Shown: positions 48,027-58,271 of the stretch, one piece after another | How positions within the stretch are numbered: position 1 is the first letter of the stretch | How the letters are laid out: each line of letters begins with the position of its first letter | From: Saccharomycopsis phalli | Taxonomy: Eukaryota; Ascomycota; Saccharomycetes; Ascoideales; Saccharomycopsidaceae | Direction: 5' to 3' | Assembly (NCBI GenBank): GCA_020342235.1 | Contig: CP073216.1 | Span: forward strand, 1,116,001 to 1,180,000 | Length of the DNA stretch: 64,000 bases | Notes under the pieces: model-generated | What the model saw: only the letters and a program-made list of their open reading frames with translations | What the model was told of the DNA's origin: nothing | Databases searched by the model: none | Program-made: the position numbers and the translations under genes

Positions 48027-48190
48027 TGGACAACACTACTGGCTTTTTTTTTTGTTTTTTTTTTGTCTTTTTTTTTTTCTTCAGTGGTAGGAAAACTTCT
48101 CCCACCTGTACCGATTTACCCGGCCATCGGGGCTCAAACCGCGGACGTGGTGGGCAACCAGGCCAATCTACTTTTACTCCACAAGGTAAA
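48027..48190. promoter_or_regulatory. 164-bp bidirectional promoter RSA1-like/MPC1
   Basis: Contains three long T-runs (about 48046-48080) of the nucleosome-excluding poly(dA:dT) type. Confidence 0.5.
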
Positions 48191-48547
48191 ATGTCCAGCA
48201 AAACTTCCACAGTCTTGTCAAAGACCCCGCTTTATGCCAAGATCTTCAACAAGGAAAACCTCAAGTACTTGTTCACCACCCATTTCTGGGGCCCGGTCTC
48301 CAACTTTGGAATCCCGTTAGCCGCAATTGCCGACTTGAACAAAGACCCAGAGTTGATTTCGGGTCCAATGACGGGCTCCTTGATTATATACTCTGCAGTA
48401 TTCATGCGCTACGCCGTGGCCATCAGCCCTAAAAATTACTTGTTGTTTGCCTGTCATCTTGTCAACGAAACCGCCCAATTGGGCCAAGGGTACCGGTGGT
48501 TATCGGCACACTACTTGACTGGTAACGCTTCAAAGACCAAGGAGTAG
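48191..48547 (+). CDS. MPC1: mitochondrial pyruvate carrier subunit Mpc1
   Basis: A 118-residue inner-membrane protein, one half of the Mpc1/Mpc2-Mpc3 heterodimer importing pyruvate into mitochondria (S. cerevisiae Mpc1 is 130). Family signature blocks are intact: FTTHFWGPVSNFGIPLAAI, DPELISGPMTGSLIIYSAVF, MRYAVAISPKNYLLFACH and NETAQLGQGYRW. The short helical segments expected of the family are present. The ATG at 48191 is chosen as the first codon before the conserved start; the frame is open further upstream through poly-T sequence that is not protein-like. Confidence 0.95.
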   Translation: MSSKTSTVLSKTPLYAKIFNKENLKYLFTTHFWGPVSNFGIPLAAIADLNKDPELISGPMTGSLIIYSAVFMRYAVAISPKNYLLFACHLVNETAQLGQGYRWLSAHYLTGNASKTKE

Positions 48548-49820
48548 GCCATTTAAGAGTAGTATGATGCGATTATAGTATTGCCGAGGCCGGTGGCCTG
48601 GTATAGAGGATAGCTAATGGGATGCGAGTAGATAGTTGGTCAAGGAGGGTGTTGGTCAAGGAATAAATGACGCAGGAAATGGAAATAGGCAGGTGAATAT
48701 AATTGAGAAATATACAAATATGTCAAGTTGTGTAATACGCAGCTTATTAATTGCGTCATGTATTTCTGTACAGTTCCAGTCTTGCAATACCACACTGATA
48801 CCTTGTTCGTCCAGCATCAGAACATTTTTCGCGGTATTTTGCTTTATCTTGAACTATCTAATTTGGATAAACAAACTGCTTGACCACTTCTGCACATGAC
48901 GTCATGCCAGTCAATCCTTCCAACATTAGAGTCTCCCCTCGTACGCTAGTTTGTATGGATTTCCATTCATCCTATCGAGTGCAACCAAGGACAAGATGGG
49001 TCAATAATGATGTCGTGTTGTACCATATTGTACATCTTGCCGTGTTGTATTATATTATATCTCTTTCTTGTACCATTTCTTGTACCATTTCTTGTACCAT
49101 TTCTTGTACCATTTCTTGTACCATTTCTTGTACCATTTCTTGTACCTCGTCAGCACCTACTACACCACTCATATCAGCTCAATCATTCAAATACACCATA
49201 GTTCCCATCCTGTAAGTACCACATGACTCGCAACTTGTCAAACTGAAACTTTCCCATGACCCACGTTCCAACCAGGACAGTTCCTTTGTACCGAAGTAAT
49301 CATGTCTCAAGAATTCTCCGCAAACACACAGTTTGGCCTGGAATTTCTCACCTGACCGAACCCTAAACAGCGACTAAACATTGGTTAAAATGAAAACTAC
49401 ATTCAAAGTTTATTTGTTGAAAGAATAGCCTCATTTTGTAGCCCCTGGTCATATTTACCACCACCTACAAGCACAATGCAATAGTCAGCCAACGGGATGC
49501 CCAAGATCTTCAATCAAAATCCACCAGAAACTGATGCCACTGCTTTTTGAGCAAAGTCTTTTAAATGACGGTCCCTAGTAGCCTTTGGCTGTTCAAATGA
49601 AAACTGGTGACAAAAATATCTTTTCAGCACATGGGTTTTGAATCTTACAATGACATAAAAAATACACACGTCAATCGCTTAAATGGAATCAACCCAATCA
49701 CTTAAACGAAATCAACCCAATCACTGGCTCTCTATCAACACTTGGCCATGGCCTAGAAGTTTGCTCTCATAAAAGACCATGGTTCCAGTAGGCTTACAAA
49801 CATACTTCTCATACATTAGA
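48548..49820. other. intergenic MPC1-RPN3 with 12-bp minisatellite
   Basis: Convergent 3' flanks. It contains a 12-bp x6-7 array (49067-49146). The remainder (48550-49060, 49150-49820) shows no gene or RNA that I recognise. Confidence 0.65.
49067..49146. repeat. 12-bp tandem repeat (TCTTGTACCATT)
   Basis: Six to seven perfect 12-base units. Confidence 0.95.
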
Positions 49821-51188
49821 CTAGAACAACTCGTCGAAATCGTCCTCGCTCATTCGTATCAACTCCAAATCCTGCTCATACTGCTGCAAATCCTTGGTGT
49901 TGAATCGACTCTTACTCTCCGGGTAAATCATCTCCTTCACAAAACTGCTCTTGATTGAGTTGATCGTCTTGATGCGGCGGTCAAACTCCATCGAAGGCTG
50001 CTCGCTATCATAGATGTTGGTGAAATCCTTGGATTTCAAGTTCTCGTTGTCCAAGTTGGCTTCGATGATGTGGTCCTTGATCAACTTGTTCAATATGTAC
50101 TCGGTCGAGATCTCAGAGTCCATCTTCAACTTGATGCAGATGTCCTTGATGGAGATCTTCTTGTAGCAGAGTGAGATCAAGCGGATGCCGGTCTTGATAA
50201 CATTCTTCCGCAATCGGATAATCAACGTATAGTTCTTGTCCTTGACATATTGCGCCTCAAACTTCTGCAAGTTCTCATTGAACAATTTCAAATCTCCCAA
50301 CCTTACTGCCTTTGTGAGCTCCATGTATGGCTTCAAACACCGGCTGTAAGCAGGGTCCGTGAACATCTTCAAATCCGGAATATCGCCCATCAATAACTCA
50401 ATAAGCACCTGCAACTTCTGGGCATTTGCAAGAAATCCCTTGATGTACTTGCTCTGTGGCGCCTTCCGGATAGCCACAATTATATATGACAACGCCGCAG
50501 AGTAGTTCAACTGAATTGCCTCAATGCGCGACTGGTAGTAGTAGTACCGTGCGTACAAGTTGTTGCCACACGATTCCGGGAAGTCCACTTTTGTGACAAA
50601 GTTGATCGCGCCATTAATGTCATTGGTGACAATATAGTTGCGCAACAACAAAGTTATAAGGGCCGCAGTGGTCTCCTGGTCGTGTTTGAGCGTTGCAGTT
50701 CGGAGATTCTTCAACAATACCGGGCGTAACGAAATAAGATGCTCCGTAGTATTTTTACCAGAGTCAAGCAACTCATTTGTTCGCAGAATATAGAACCAGA
50801 TCTTGGCCTGTAAAAAATCCAATGACCGTTTGTTGTACGATCGCAACAACTCCACAATCTTCACATTAAGCTTGTTGAGAATCACCAACTTGCCAGCATC
50901 ATGGAGGAAAAGCTGCACTAACAAGTGTATAAATAAGTCCACCTCTGGATTCAATTCCTTCGATCCTGCTGCATCACTCTGGCGCTTGAGTGCCTCCAAC
51001 AAATATTGCCGTTGGAAATCTTGCGGCGTATAATAAGTGCCAATCAACTCCACAAGCAAATCCTTACTGAGCGCTTTACGAAGTGGTGGTAACTCTCTCA
51101 AGACCTTTAAAACAATCTTCGAGTCCAGATCTCCTGAGGCCACAGTGATTGTATCGAGTTTCTCCAAATACAACGGTAAACTCTCCAT
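49821..51188 (-). CDS. RPN3: 26S proteasome lid subunit Rpn3
   Basis: A 455-residue orthologue of Rpn3/PSMD3 (S. cerevisiae 523), a PCI-domain subunit of the 19S regulatory particle lid. The helical TPR-like N-terminal half contains YARYYYYQSRIEAIQLNYSA and ALSYIIVAIRKAPQ. The PCI domain is at about 265-390. The diagnostic block YTLIIRLRKNVIKTGIRLIS and the winged-helix segment KISIKDICIKLKMDSEISTE are present. The tail SRFNTKDLQQYEQDLELIRM, then SEDDFDELF, matches the acidic C terminus of the family. It is somewhat shorter at the N terminus than baker's yeast. The ATG is at 51186-51188. Confidence 0.94.
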   Translation of the reverse strand: MESLPLYLEKLDTITVASGDLDSKIVLKVLRELPPLRKALSKDLLVELIGTYYTPQDFQRQYLLEALKRQSDAAGSKELNPEVDLFIHLLVQLFLHDAGKLVILNKLNVKIVELLRSYNKRSLDFLQAKIWFYILRTNELLDSGKNTTEHLISLRPVLLKNLRTATLKHDQETTAALITLLLRNYIVTNDINGAINFVTKVDFPESCGNNLYARYYYYQSRIEAIQLNYSAALSYIIVAIRKAPQSKYIKGFLANAQKLQVLIELLMGDIPDLKMFTDPAYSRCLKPYMELTKAVRLGDLKLFNENLQKFEAQYVKDKNYTLIIRLRKNVIKTGIRLISLCYKKISIKDICIKLKMDSEISTEYILNKLIKDHIIEANLDNENLKSKDFTNIYDSEQPSMEFDRRIKTINSIKSSFVKEMIYPESKSRFNTKDLQQYEQDLELIRMSEDDFDELF

Positions 51189-51829
51189 GATGTTACCGCG
51201 CTACAATTGCCACCAGCCAAGTATGAAAACAAGTTACCCGGTACACGTGAAATATCACGTGATCCATTTGCTTTTTGTTTTCGTGCACCAAACATTTGCA
51301 ACCAGCATCATGGAAGGATGTTATTGTTTAGATAATGTAGGGGGATATCCCTTGTATACTCAATGGAGCTTCCTATGAAAGCATCAGTATCCAGCTCAGT
51401 TATTTTGCAGCCAATAACCTTTAGTAGCACTACTTGGTTATCATGCAAAACACATGATATTCACAATAAATATACTATATCTACTGTGACAGCAAACTTA
51501 CACGCTCATCAACAATACTAAAAAGAACAAATAAAATCAACTACAAGTCTTGACATGAACTGCAGTTACATCATGTTCATGGATCCTTCCAGGTCAGAGA
51601 ATTAAAGTACCATAAATTTTAACAAGGTTATATTGGCACCTGCTCCATAACATCCCGCGATTGTAAACAATCTTTTAAGTAAACTTAAAGGGATATGTCA
51701 ATTTAGCAACTCATCATGTAAGTTAAAAAACTTTGGAAGGATGACAAAAATTCAGCTAGCTCGCCATTTATATACACACAGACGGGTAAGTTTGGGCCGG
51801 GTAGCGTACAAGAAAAAAAAAATATTCCG
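51189..51829. other. divergent intergenic RPN3-NOC4
   Basis: 641 bases; CACGTG-containing ATCACGTGATC near 51255 close to RPN3. No RNA gene, array or mobile element recognised. Confidence 0.6.
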
Positions 51830-53551
51830 ATGAGATGGAGTATACTTCAGCTACGCTCAACAATGGTCAAACGCAGCACCACGAAAGAGACAGAGGTTTC
51901 TGTGGATGAAATTGCACAGATATACAATGGTGTAAAATCATCACTGAAGAATTTAAACAATGTGACGCGTATGATTGATTTGTTAGAACAGATGTACGAC
52001 GCCAAAGAGGAGCAAAGCCGAATGTTAATGGTGTGCTTGTTGAACTTATTCAAGGATTTTATGTTTTCCCTGAAGCTCAAGTATTCTGTAAAGCACGAAA
52101 GTGACGAGAAAAAAATTGTAGCAAGTCGTTGGTTGAAGCAAAAATATGAGAAGTTCCAGCAGGTTTTACTTCAGATTGTCGCAGGAAGCGATACCATTTT
52201 AATGATCGATGCGTTGGATACGTACATGAAGTTGTTAGAGGCTCAGTCTGTTGCATGGAAACCTGCTGATGAGTATTATTTTCCAGGTGATATGTATGAA
52301 GCCTTAGTGAAGGAGGTGATGTTGTCTAACAACGGCAAGATCTTGTATGACGGTACAAATGACAGTGTTGTGGTTGATTTCTTTCTCACAGAATACCTTA
52401 CAAAGTATAAGGACTTGAAGTATTATTTCTTGAGTGCCATGATAAGCATCATGAAGAATGATGATGAACAAGTGTCGGGGAACGATAGCATGTACTCCAA
52501 ATGGCTAAGTGTAATGCGAGATGACTTTTTCAAATCTATATTGAATGGGCCTGAAATTAAAGAAAGTGAAGATAAAGATGAGGAGAATGAGGATGAGGAA
52601 ATGTCTGACTCCGATGACGAACCGGATGTGGATAATTTTGATGAAGAACTTGACGCAATGGACGTATTTGTGTTAAATCCGCCGCAGAATGTACAGAAAT
52701 TTGCGCTCTATCGCTCCTTATTTCTGAAAGCCTGGACAAAGTTCTTGTCATTACCTAGACTCTCAACAGCACAGCTCAAGTTTATTTTGCTAATCTTCCA
52801 CAATAAAGTAATTCCTTACATGAATAAGCCAGATTTATTGATCGACTTCTTGACTAGCTGCTATGATATCTCTACCAATGATTCCAATGAGACCCTCTTG
52901 ATTCAGATCCTTTCATTGAATGGCTTATTCGACTTGATGCAGAAACGAAACCTCGAGTACCCACAATTCTATGACAAGCTCTACATGTTATTTACCAATC
53001 CATTGGTTCTCAGTAATAGGTACCGGTCTCGTTTCTTCCGGTTGGTTGACTTGTTTCTTTCTTCCACTCACCTTCCTGCTGCTATAGTCGCCTCTTTCAT
53101 AAAGCGAATGAGCAGAATATCGTTGGTTTCCAACCCTGGAGGCATTGTCATTGTCATTCCAATGGTGTATAATTTGCTCAAACGGCACCCAAGCTGCATG
53201 GTTATGATTCATAAACGTTGCTCCATAGATCAGAATAACGATCCATTTGATAACCTGCAGACGTCTCCTCTATACTCAGGTGCAATTGAATCATCTCTCT
53301 GGGAATTAGACACAATCGCCAATCATTACCACCCCAATGTATCAACGTTAGCAAAGATATTCAAGAATCCATTCACCAAGACTAGCTACAATATGGAGGA
53401 TTTCTTGGACTGGACGTATGGAAGCTTAATTGATACTGAGATTAAAAGAAAACTCAAAAACGAAAGTATGATGGCACTTGAGTTTGACGCTTGGGATAGC
53501 AGCTTTGCCCAAGACCATGGATCAAGTTACTTGGAAGGATGGACATTATAA
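51830..53551 (+). CDS. NOC4: nucleolar complex protein Noc4
   Basis: A 573-residue orthologue of Noc4 (S. cerevisiae 552), a CBF/Mak21-family protein that pairs with Nop14 for 40S subunit maturation and export. The N-terminal helical region is followed by an acidic linker (about residues 243-285). The CBF domain occupies about 290-500, with LYRSLFLKAWTKFLSLPRLS, YRSRFFRLVDLFLSSTHLP and IVIVIPMVYNLLKRHPSCM. The conserved C-terminal YSGAIESSLWELDTIANHYH and FAQDHGSSYLEGW follow. Two start codons are possible: ATG at 51830, or ATG at 51863 (MVKRSTTKE), which looks more like a natural start and would give 562 residues. Confidence 0.93.
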   Translation: MRWSILQLRSTMVKRSTTKETEVSVDEIAQIYNGVKSSLKNLNNVTRMIDLLEQMYDAKEEQSRMLMVCLLNLFKDFMFSLKLKYSVKHESDEKKIVASRWLKQKYEKFQQVLLQIVAGSDTILMIDALDTYMKLLEAQSVAWKPADEYYFPGDMYEALVKEVMLSNNGKILYDGTNDSVVVDFFLTEYLTKYKDLKYYFLSAMISIMKNDDEQVSGNDSMYSKWLSVMRDDFFKSILNGPEIKESEDKDEENEDEEMSDSDDEPDVDNFDEELDAMDVFVLNPPQNVQKFALYRSLFLKAWTKFLSLPRLSTAQLKFILLIFHNKVIPYMNKPDLLIDFLTSCYDISTNDSNETLLIQILSLNGLFDLMQKRNLEYPQFYDKLYMLFTNPLVLSNRYRSRFFRLVDLFLSSTHLPAAIVASFIKRMSRISLVSNPGGIVIVIPMVYNLLKRHPSCMVMIHKRCSIDQNNDPFDNLQTSPLYSGAIESSLWELDTIANHYHPNVSTLAKIFKNPFTKTSYNMEDFLDWTYGSLIDTEIKRKLKNESMMALEFDAWDSSFAQDHGSSYLEGWTL

Positions 53552-54519
53552 CATGTACTAAGCTTAAATGATTATATGAAGGAAATGAGAACAATTCTGT
53601 TAAAACAATTAGCAAGCCTTGATGTTCCCTTCTGGTAATATAGAGAAGATTACCTGTATCTGGTTCTATGTCGCAACCAACCTCTAACCAGAAATTTAAA
53701 CTATACAATAGTACCATAGGTAGTAATTACACACGCTAATATAATTTTGCTCTCGATTCATTAATCGGCTTCTCCATGTTGCTTGGAAAAAAGGTTTCAG
53801 AATATAGCTTTATAGAGACGTAGCAAGTAAAAGAACCTTGAAAACCACCAATCAAAGAAAACTCATAGATATTATCTAAATTAAGCCAGACGATATGCCC
53901 CAAAAAATCAAAGACACCTTCTCAAAGAATAGTAAACCTCTTATTATTAGTCAGGAACCTGAAATTTATGTGTAAAGAATGGCACTGAAGTTCCAATAGA
54001 TTCCCCGTCTAATATAACTTTGAGAATCACGTAATGAATTATAACAGAAACAATAAAATGTTTTCTAGCAGTACATTTATAAAATAGTAGAATCTATTGA
54101 AATGATTGAACTATGAAATATAAGCTATACATTAGTTTTTAGACTGGGCCCAAGTTATTGTTTTCTTCTTATATTAGGGTTGTATCCTTAATTCGATCAC
54201 GATGTATGAACTTAAAGAGTTTCCCGATCTCTTTAAGCATCACATACTATGTGACTATGCCGTAAATCCGATTACCCTTTCCATCAAATCTGAAAATAGT
54301 CACGTGAGAATCGGAGACATGTTACTATTTACAAATTGTAACGGACAGTTCCCGGTATATTCTCCATGTTTCCAATGAATTTCTTGTATATTGCACGTCG
54401 ATGTCTATTCGGTTCATGAGAGCCATAGTTGATCTTAAGAGAGATAGTGTTGGTTAGTGGCCCTGTCGTTAAAAGCATGACTGAGAGTCGCCAAAAATAT
54501 TCATCTTCGCTGTACAGGA
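53552..54519. other. intergenic, nothing recognised
   Basis: A/T-rich sequence downstream of NOC4; no gene, tRNA or tandem array seen before the retroelement debris. Confidence 0.55.
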
Positions 54520-54740
54520 TAATATAATGTTTATCTAAAGCTATAGCTACACTAGACACATAGAGTAGATTGATACTTCGCTGTCTATGACTAATGATGG
54601 GGACGCTATTTAAGTGGCTGAAGAAAATCCTATTCACAGAGGTGAAAAACTTCTAGTTAGTGATGTCGAGAGTATGGTAGTGGGGAACATTAGAGGCACA
54701 ATGAGCATTTACCTAAATCGTGAGCAGCCATGGCTACCTC
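54520..54740 (-). mobile_element. family-2 dispersed repeat (LINE-like 3' end)
   Basis: Aligns by eye with 55255-55575: AGCTATAGCTACACTAG, GATTGATACTTCGCTGTCTA and GGGACGCTAT blocks in the same order. Confidence 0.55.
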
Positions 54741-55254
54741 TGGCTCGGGATATTGGCATGGAATTCCTCCTGAAGTGCTGTAAAGAGGGTGATTATATTG
54801 GTCCAGTACTGGCATTTAGAATCCTATTATTTTTGAACCCATTTTCGTATTCGAAGAAGGTAACTAACTTGTTTGGCGGTCGTTAGGCTCTTACATGTAC
54901 GGAGTTCATAATATTTCTTCTACTATTGTTTAACGTACATTGGTGAAGTGTACTGACCCGATTATAGTTTTTGGCCTCACAATCATGATTGATACCTAAC
55001 CTTACTGAGTCCTTAGTCGGTTATGTATATATGACCATAACCTTTCATTTCTCATTATAAGGACTGCCCGTATGTATATATTTAGTTGTCCTGTTGACTT
55101 CATGTTATTTACTCACACTCTATCTATCTCTTATTCTCCTCTACCCTTCACTTGAGTGGTTCACGAGCTTCTAATCTGATCACGTTCTTTTTCCTCGTCA
55201 GCCTAATACGTACACGTGTCTATAAAACGTGATATTCGGTTTCGGTAGGGTAAT
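54741..55254. other. intergenic, nothing recognised
   Basis: No gene or repeat array identified; possibly more eroded retroelement sequence. Confidence 0.4.
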
Positions 55255-55575
55255 AATATAATATTGCCACACTATAATCTTAATATTATTATTATATTAT
55301 TTAAGACTATAACTATACTTCGGCTCCGGAGAGATTGATACTTCACCGTCTAAGACTAGGGACGGTGCCGCTATATATGTTGCTCAGAGAAAACCCTTCA
55401 AATGGGTAGAAAAACTCCAAGCAGGATTTTTAGTAGTTGTGCTGGTAATTTGTGCATGGGGCAGGCTGTGAGCTTTCGCCGCGGGTACTAGCACGGTAGC
55501 CTGCCGTAGGGTTATCACTAAGCTTGAATTGAACCCGTGACGGTGCCTTCCTATCGGACGGGATATCACGAGTAC
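55255..55575 (-). mobile_element. family-2 dispersed repeat, best-preserved copy
   Basis: Shares GATTGATACTTCACCGTCTA and GGGACGGTGCCGCTAT with 57990-58140 (reverse) and flanking blocks with 7435-7780. On the minus strand it ends in an ATAATAATATT tail at about 55260-55310, as expected for a target-primed LINE 3' end. Confidence 0.65.
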
Positions 55576-55576
55576 A

Positions 55577-55692
55577 AGATATACTAATAATAATAATATT
55601 TATTTTTGTATTTAGCTATATATTGTCTCCGGCACTACGGTTATTCGACAGATATATTTTCACTCAGGAACATCCTGAGGCAGCATTGCTGT
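55577..55692 (-). mobile_element. LINE family-1 3' UTR and ATT tail
   Basis: TATATTGTCTCCGGCACTACGG block and an (ATT)n tail on the minus strand. Presumably the 3' end of the LINE whose ORF fragment lies at 56193-56774, separated by an inserted LTR segment. Confidence 0.7.
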
Positions 55693-55832
55693 TGAAGAAA
55701 ACCCTTTGTCAACCCTCATACGGTTGCTTGGGATTAAAAACTTCAATGGGGGGTAGTCATATTGTTGGTGCTTAGTTTTTGTATTGATCGTGTAAGAAGC
55801 CTGGTCACTCTTGTTGTCGAATGTGTTGAAAG

Positions 55833-56129
55833 TGTTGAAGGAGCTAATGCATGTTGAAATACATCATGCATGATAAATAAGAGTGTACTAAAAGATTACT
55901 ATCTTTTAGTACCATGAGGTCATATTGTTAGTGGTATAATATTAGTATGAGGTCATACTATTAGTAATCAGATAGTGCTATCAGGTCATACTAATAGTGA
56001 ACTAACAGTAATATGAGGTCATACTAGTAATGACCTTATGAGCTAAAGATAACTGAAGGCATCTCAGAAAGAATATAAATAGGACAGGAAATAGCTAGTA
56101 TAGTAACAAGAATAAGAATATCTACAATA
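55833..56129 (+). mobile_element. LTR of copia element family A, copy 1
   Basis: 297-bp LTR from TGTTGAAGGAGCTAATGCATG to TCTACAATA, followed by the same internal sequence as the complete element at 60262 (GTAAGATATGGAAGCC). It contains several AGGTCATACTA words. Confidence 0.8.
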
Positions 56130-56136
56130 GTAAGAT

Positions 56137-56195
56137 ATGGAAGCCATTGAGAGAAACGCTAGATTACGACAGAATGTGACCGCTGAATCTCATCA
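56137..56195 (+). pseudogene. copia family-A gag 5' fragment
   Basis: Starts with ATG and encodes MEAIERNARLRQNVTAESHH, matching the start at 60438. It is cut off where LINE sequence begins. Confidence 0.7.
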
Positions 56196-56774
56196 TGTGT
56201 TGGAGGAATCATATTCCAACACGTTCTGGTAGAACTCAAGGAGTTTGTGGACTGATTTTTGGTCGGCAAACACTTTTCCAAGAGTATTGCGTATGCCATG
56301 AGAGGAATCTAATATGTCATCGATGCGCGATAGAATTCGAGCTTCTAGGAGCTCTGGACATCGTAGGTCATGTATGATGGAGGGGGAGGGAGTCCCGCAT
56401 CTTTTGCACTTTGGGTCATCATTGCCAAATAATTTGAGCAACGATCCGTCTGTGAGACTCTTTCCGCTGAGTAGTTGTGATGCCAAACTGAGGATTGCCT
56501 TGGGGCCTGCAAGCGCTTCCGTGAGGAGGAGCTTGGTTTTGTCTCGGTGCACTTTGAACGGACTGGTGCTGATTTTGCGTGCGTTCCTATAGTGGTTTGG
56601 AAGTGAGTCACTGGTTGAGGTGACCATTTCTTGCCACTCTTTGGTAGCCGCGTCTGAGGCCATTTTTTTGAGCATCTGGATGCGGGCCCGCCTTGGATCT
56701 TGTATCGGTGGTGGGTCGCCTTCGAGTAGCTGTTCCTCTAGTGCATAATCAGCGCGGTACAAGATATACAGTTA
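56193..56774 (-). pseudogene. LINE family-1 ORF2 C-terminal fragment with CCHC knuckle
   Basis: An open frame of about 190 residues on the minus strand with no ATG at its upstream end (stop at 56772-56774), consistent with 5' truncation. It carries DPKCKRCGTPSPSIIHDLRC, a C-x2-C-x8-H-x3-C zinc knuckle of the type found after the reverse transcriptase in LINE ORF2 proteins. RKISTSPF and KAILSLASQLLSGKSLTD are shared with the decayed copy at 44655-45240. No reverse transcriptase or endonuclease domain remains here. Confidence 0.78.
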
Positions 56775-56891
56775 GTGACGTAGATATTACGTATGTGCCG
56801 AATAATCTTGATCGTTTAGCAATGAACCATATCAAATAACCATGATGAAGGATACAGGGATGAAGGATGAGCAGAAGGAAAATAAACAATC

Positions 56892-57235
56892 AATAATTAG
56901 TATTTAAGGGACAGGAGGTCCATGAGATCGAGGAGCAAATTTTTATATATGAATATACATATATTACGGTTGTAATCGTGTACTGTGACCTACACAACAT
57001 CATTACGCACTGATACATTTGCCAACCAACCACCAGGACAAATTAAAGTGGCCCCGTAAATTCGAGGTCCGTCAGTTAGTACTTAAAGGACAAGAGGTCC
57101 GCTGAATCGGGGAGCAATTTTTCTAAATATTTTCACGTATATTACGGCTGTAACCAGTGGACTGTAATTAGTACAACGTTGTTGTGCACTAATACTTTTA
57201 CCAAAAACTACCACCGCTACCTTAAAGTTGACGTC
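56892..57235. repeat. family-3 repeat, two adjacent diverged copies
   Basis: Two units of about 165-180 bases (56892-57071 and 57072-57235) share GTACTTAAAGGACAAGAGGTCC, GAGCAATTTTT, ATATTACGGCTGTAA and CACTAATAC blocks. A third partial copy is at 57838-57925 with AGTGACCCAGTAAATTTGAG. Origin unknown; perhaps retroelement-derived. Confidence 0.65.
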
Positions 57236-57989
57236 ATACGAAGTATGATACAAGAAGATGGTCACGTGGTAAGCGTAATAAGCAACATGGGAAGCATGGA
57301 CGCCAATCTATGATGATGGGCAATATGACTCCGCCACCACACAGTGGACACATATATGTGAGAGATGCAGGGATAAAAGATAGTAGTTTGGACCTGATGA
57401 TCCTTAGTTCAAAATAAATATAGTATACGTTTGTAAGATAGCCCGGCACTATCAATAATACCTCGTATATTACCGAGCTCACTACTACTATTACTTATTA
57501 TTTATTTATTACTACTAATGCAAGGTCCCCTTCAGAGAAGAGACAACACTAAGTACGTCAATAAATAATATTGTAGGTTCGGAGCACAGAACTATCAGTA
57601 GCTACTACAACAATTATACATTGTTCCAATAGATATAAAATTCTGAACTAAATATTTTGGCGCAGTAAATCCCTCTTATAAGGCATTATAGGTAGGGTAA
57701 TACTGCTTCATCCGACTGCAACCACATTATCAATCATGGTTACGAGACCAAGAACTCTGATAAGATAAGTACATTTCACCAATGTACGTCAAATAGTGTT
57801 TGGTTAAACCTTATCCTCACATGGTATTCATCAACAAAAAGTGACCCAGTAAATTTGAGACCCATTACTTAATACATGAAACAGAGATATGGAGCTATTT
57901 CTACGCACAACGTAACTATGCCACGACCATATAAACATATATATACATGTGAAATATGCGGGCATGAAAAAACATTAATTCATAAACGA
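57236..57989. other. repeat-derived intergenic sequence
   Basis: No gene. Contains the partial family-3 copy (57838-57925); 57350-57420 and 57935-58000 share ATATATGTGAGAGATGCAGG-like words. Confidence 0.5.
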
Positions 57990-58140
57990 TAATCTTTAAT
58001 TCGGTCCCCCTAGGTGCGACAACCCCTCGACTCCAAAATTAGCGGCGCCGTCCTTAGTTTTTTTAGACCGTAAAATATCAATCTTACCCTGCGAGGGAGC
58101 CTAGTATAGCTATATAAGTAAATAAACATATTATTATTAT
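57990..58140 (+). mobile_element. family-2 dispersed repeat, plus-strand copy
   Basis: Contains GCGGCGCCGTCC, then AGCCTAGTATAGCTATATAA, then an ATTATTATTATAAC tail; the mirror of 55255-55575. Confidence 0.65.
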
Positions 58141-58185
58141 AACTCATACTTTGAGTCACGTGTTGAAATGTTGACAAATTAAAAA

Positions 58186-58259
58186 CACCGAACCTGGGAC
58201 TCGAACCCAGAGTCTCCTGATTAGAAGTCAGACGCCCTAACCAATTAGGCTAGCCCGGC
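58186..58259 (-). tRNA. tRNA-Arg (TCT)
   Basis: Minus-strand cloverleaf with D arm TAGCCTAATTGGTTAGGGC, anticodon stem TCTGA/TCAGG around loop CTTCTAA (anticodon TCT) and T arm CTGGGTTCGAGTCCCAG. The acceptor stem GCCGGGC/GTTCGGT relies on three G-U pairs. T-run terminator on the minus strand at 58181-58185. No intron. Confidence 0.92.
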
Positions 58260-58271
58260 TGGTTACCACTA

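Noticed and set aside
54614-54886. 90-codon plus-strand frame
   Set aside because: Lies in a family-2 repeat on the non-element strand and has no ATG start.
55741-55832. CAATGGGGGG as a polypurine tract before a second LTR
   Set aside because: Similarity to the other LTR-A copy starts only at 55833; there is no matching 3' internal sequence to support it.
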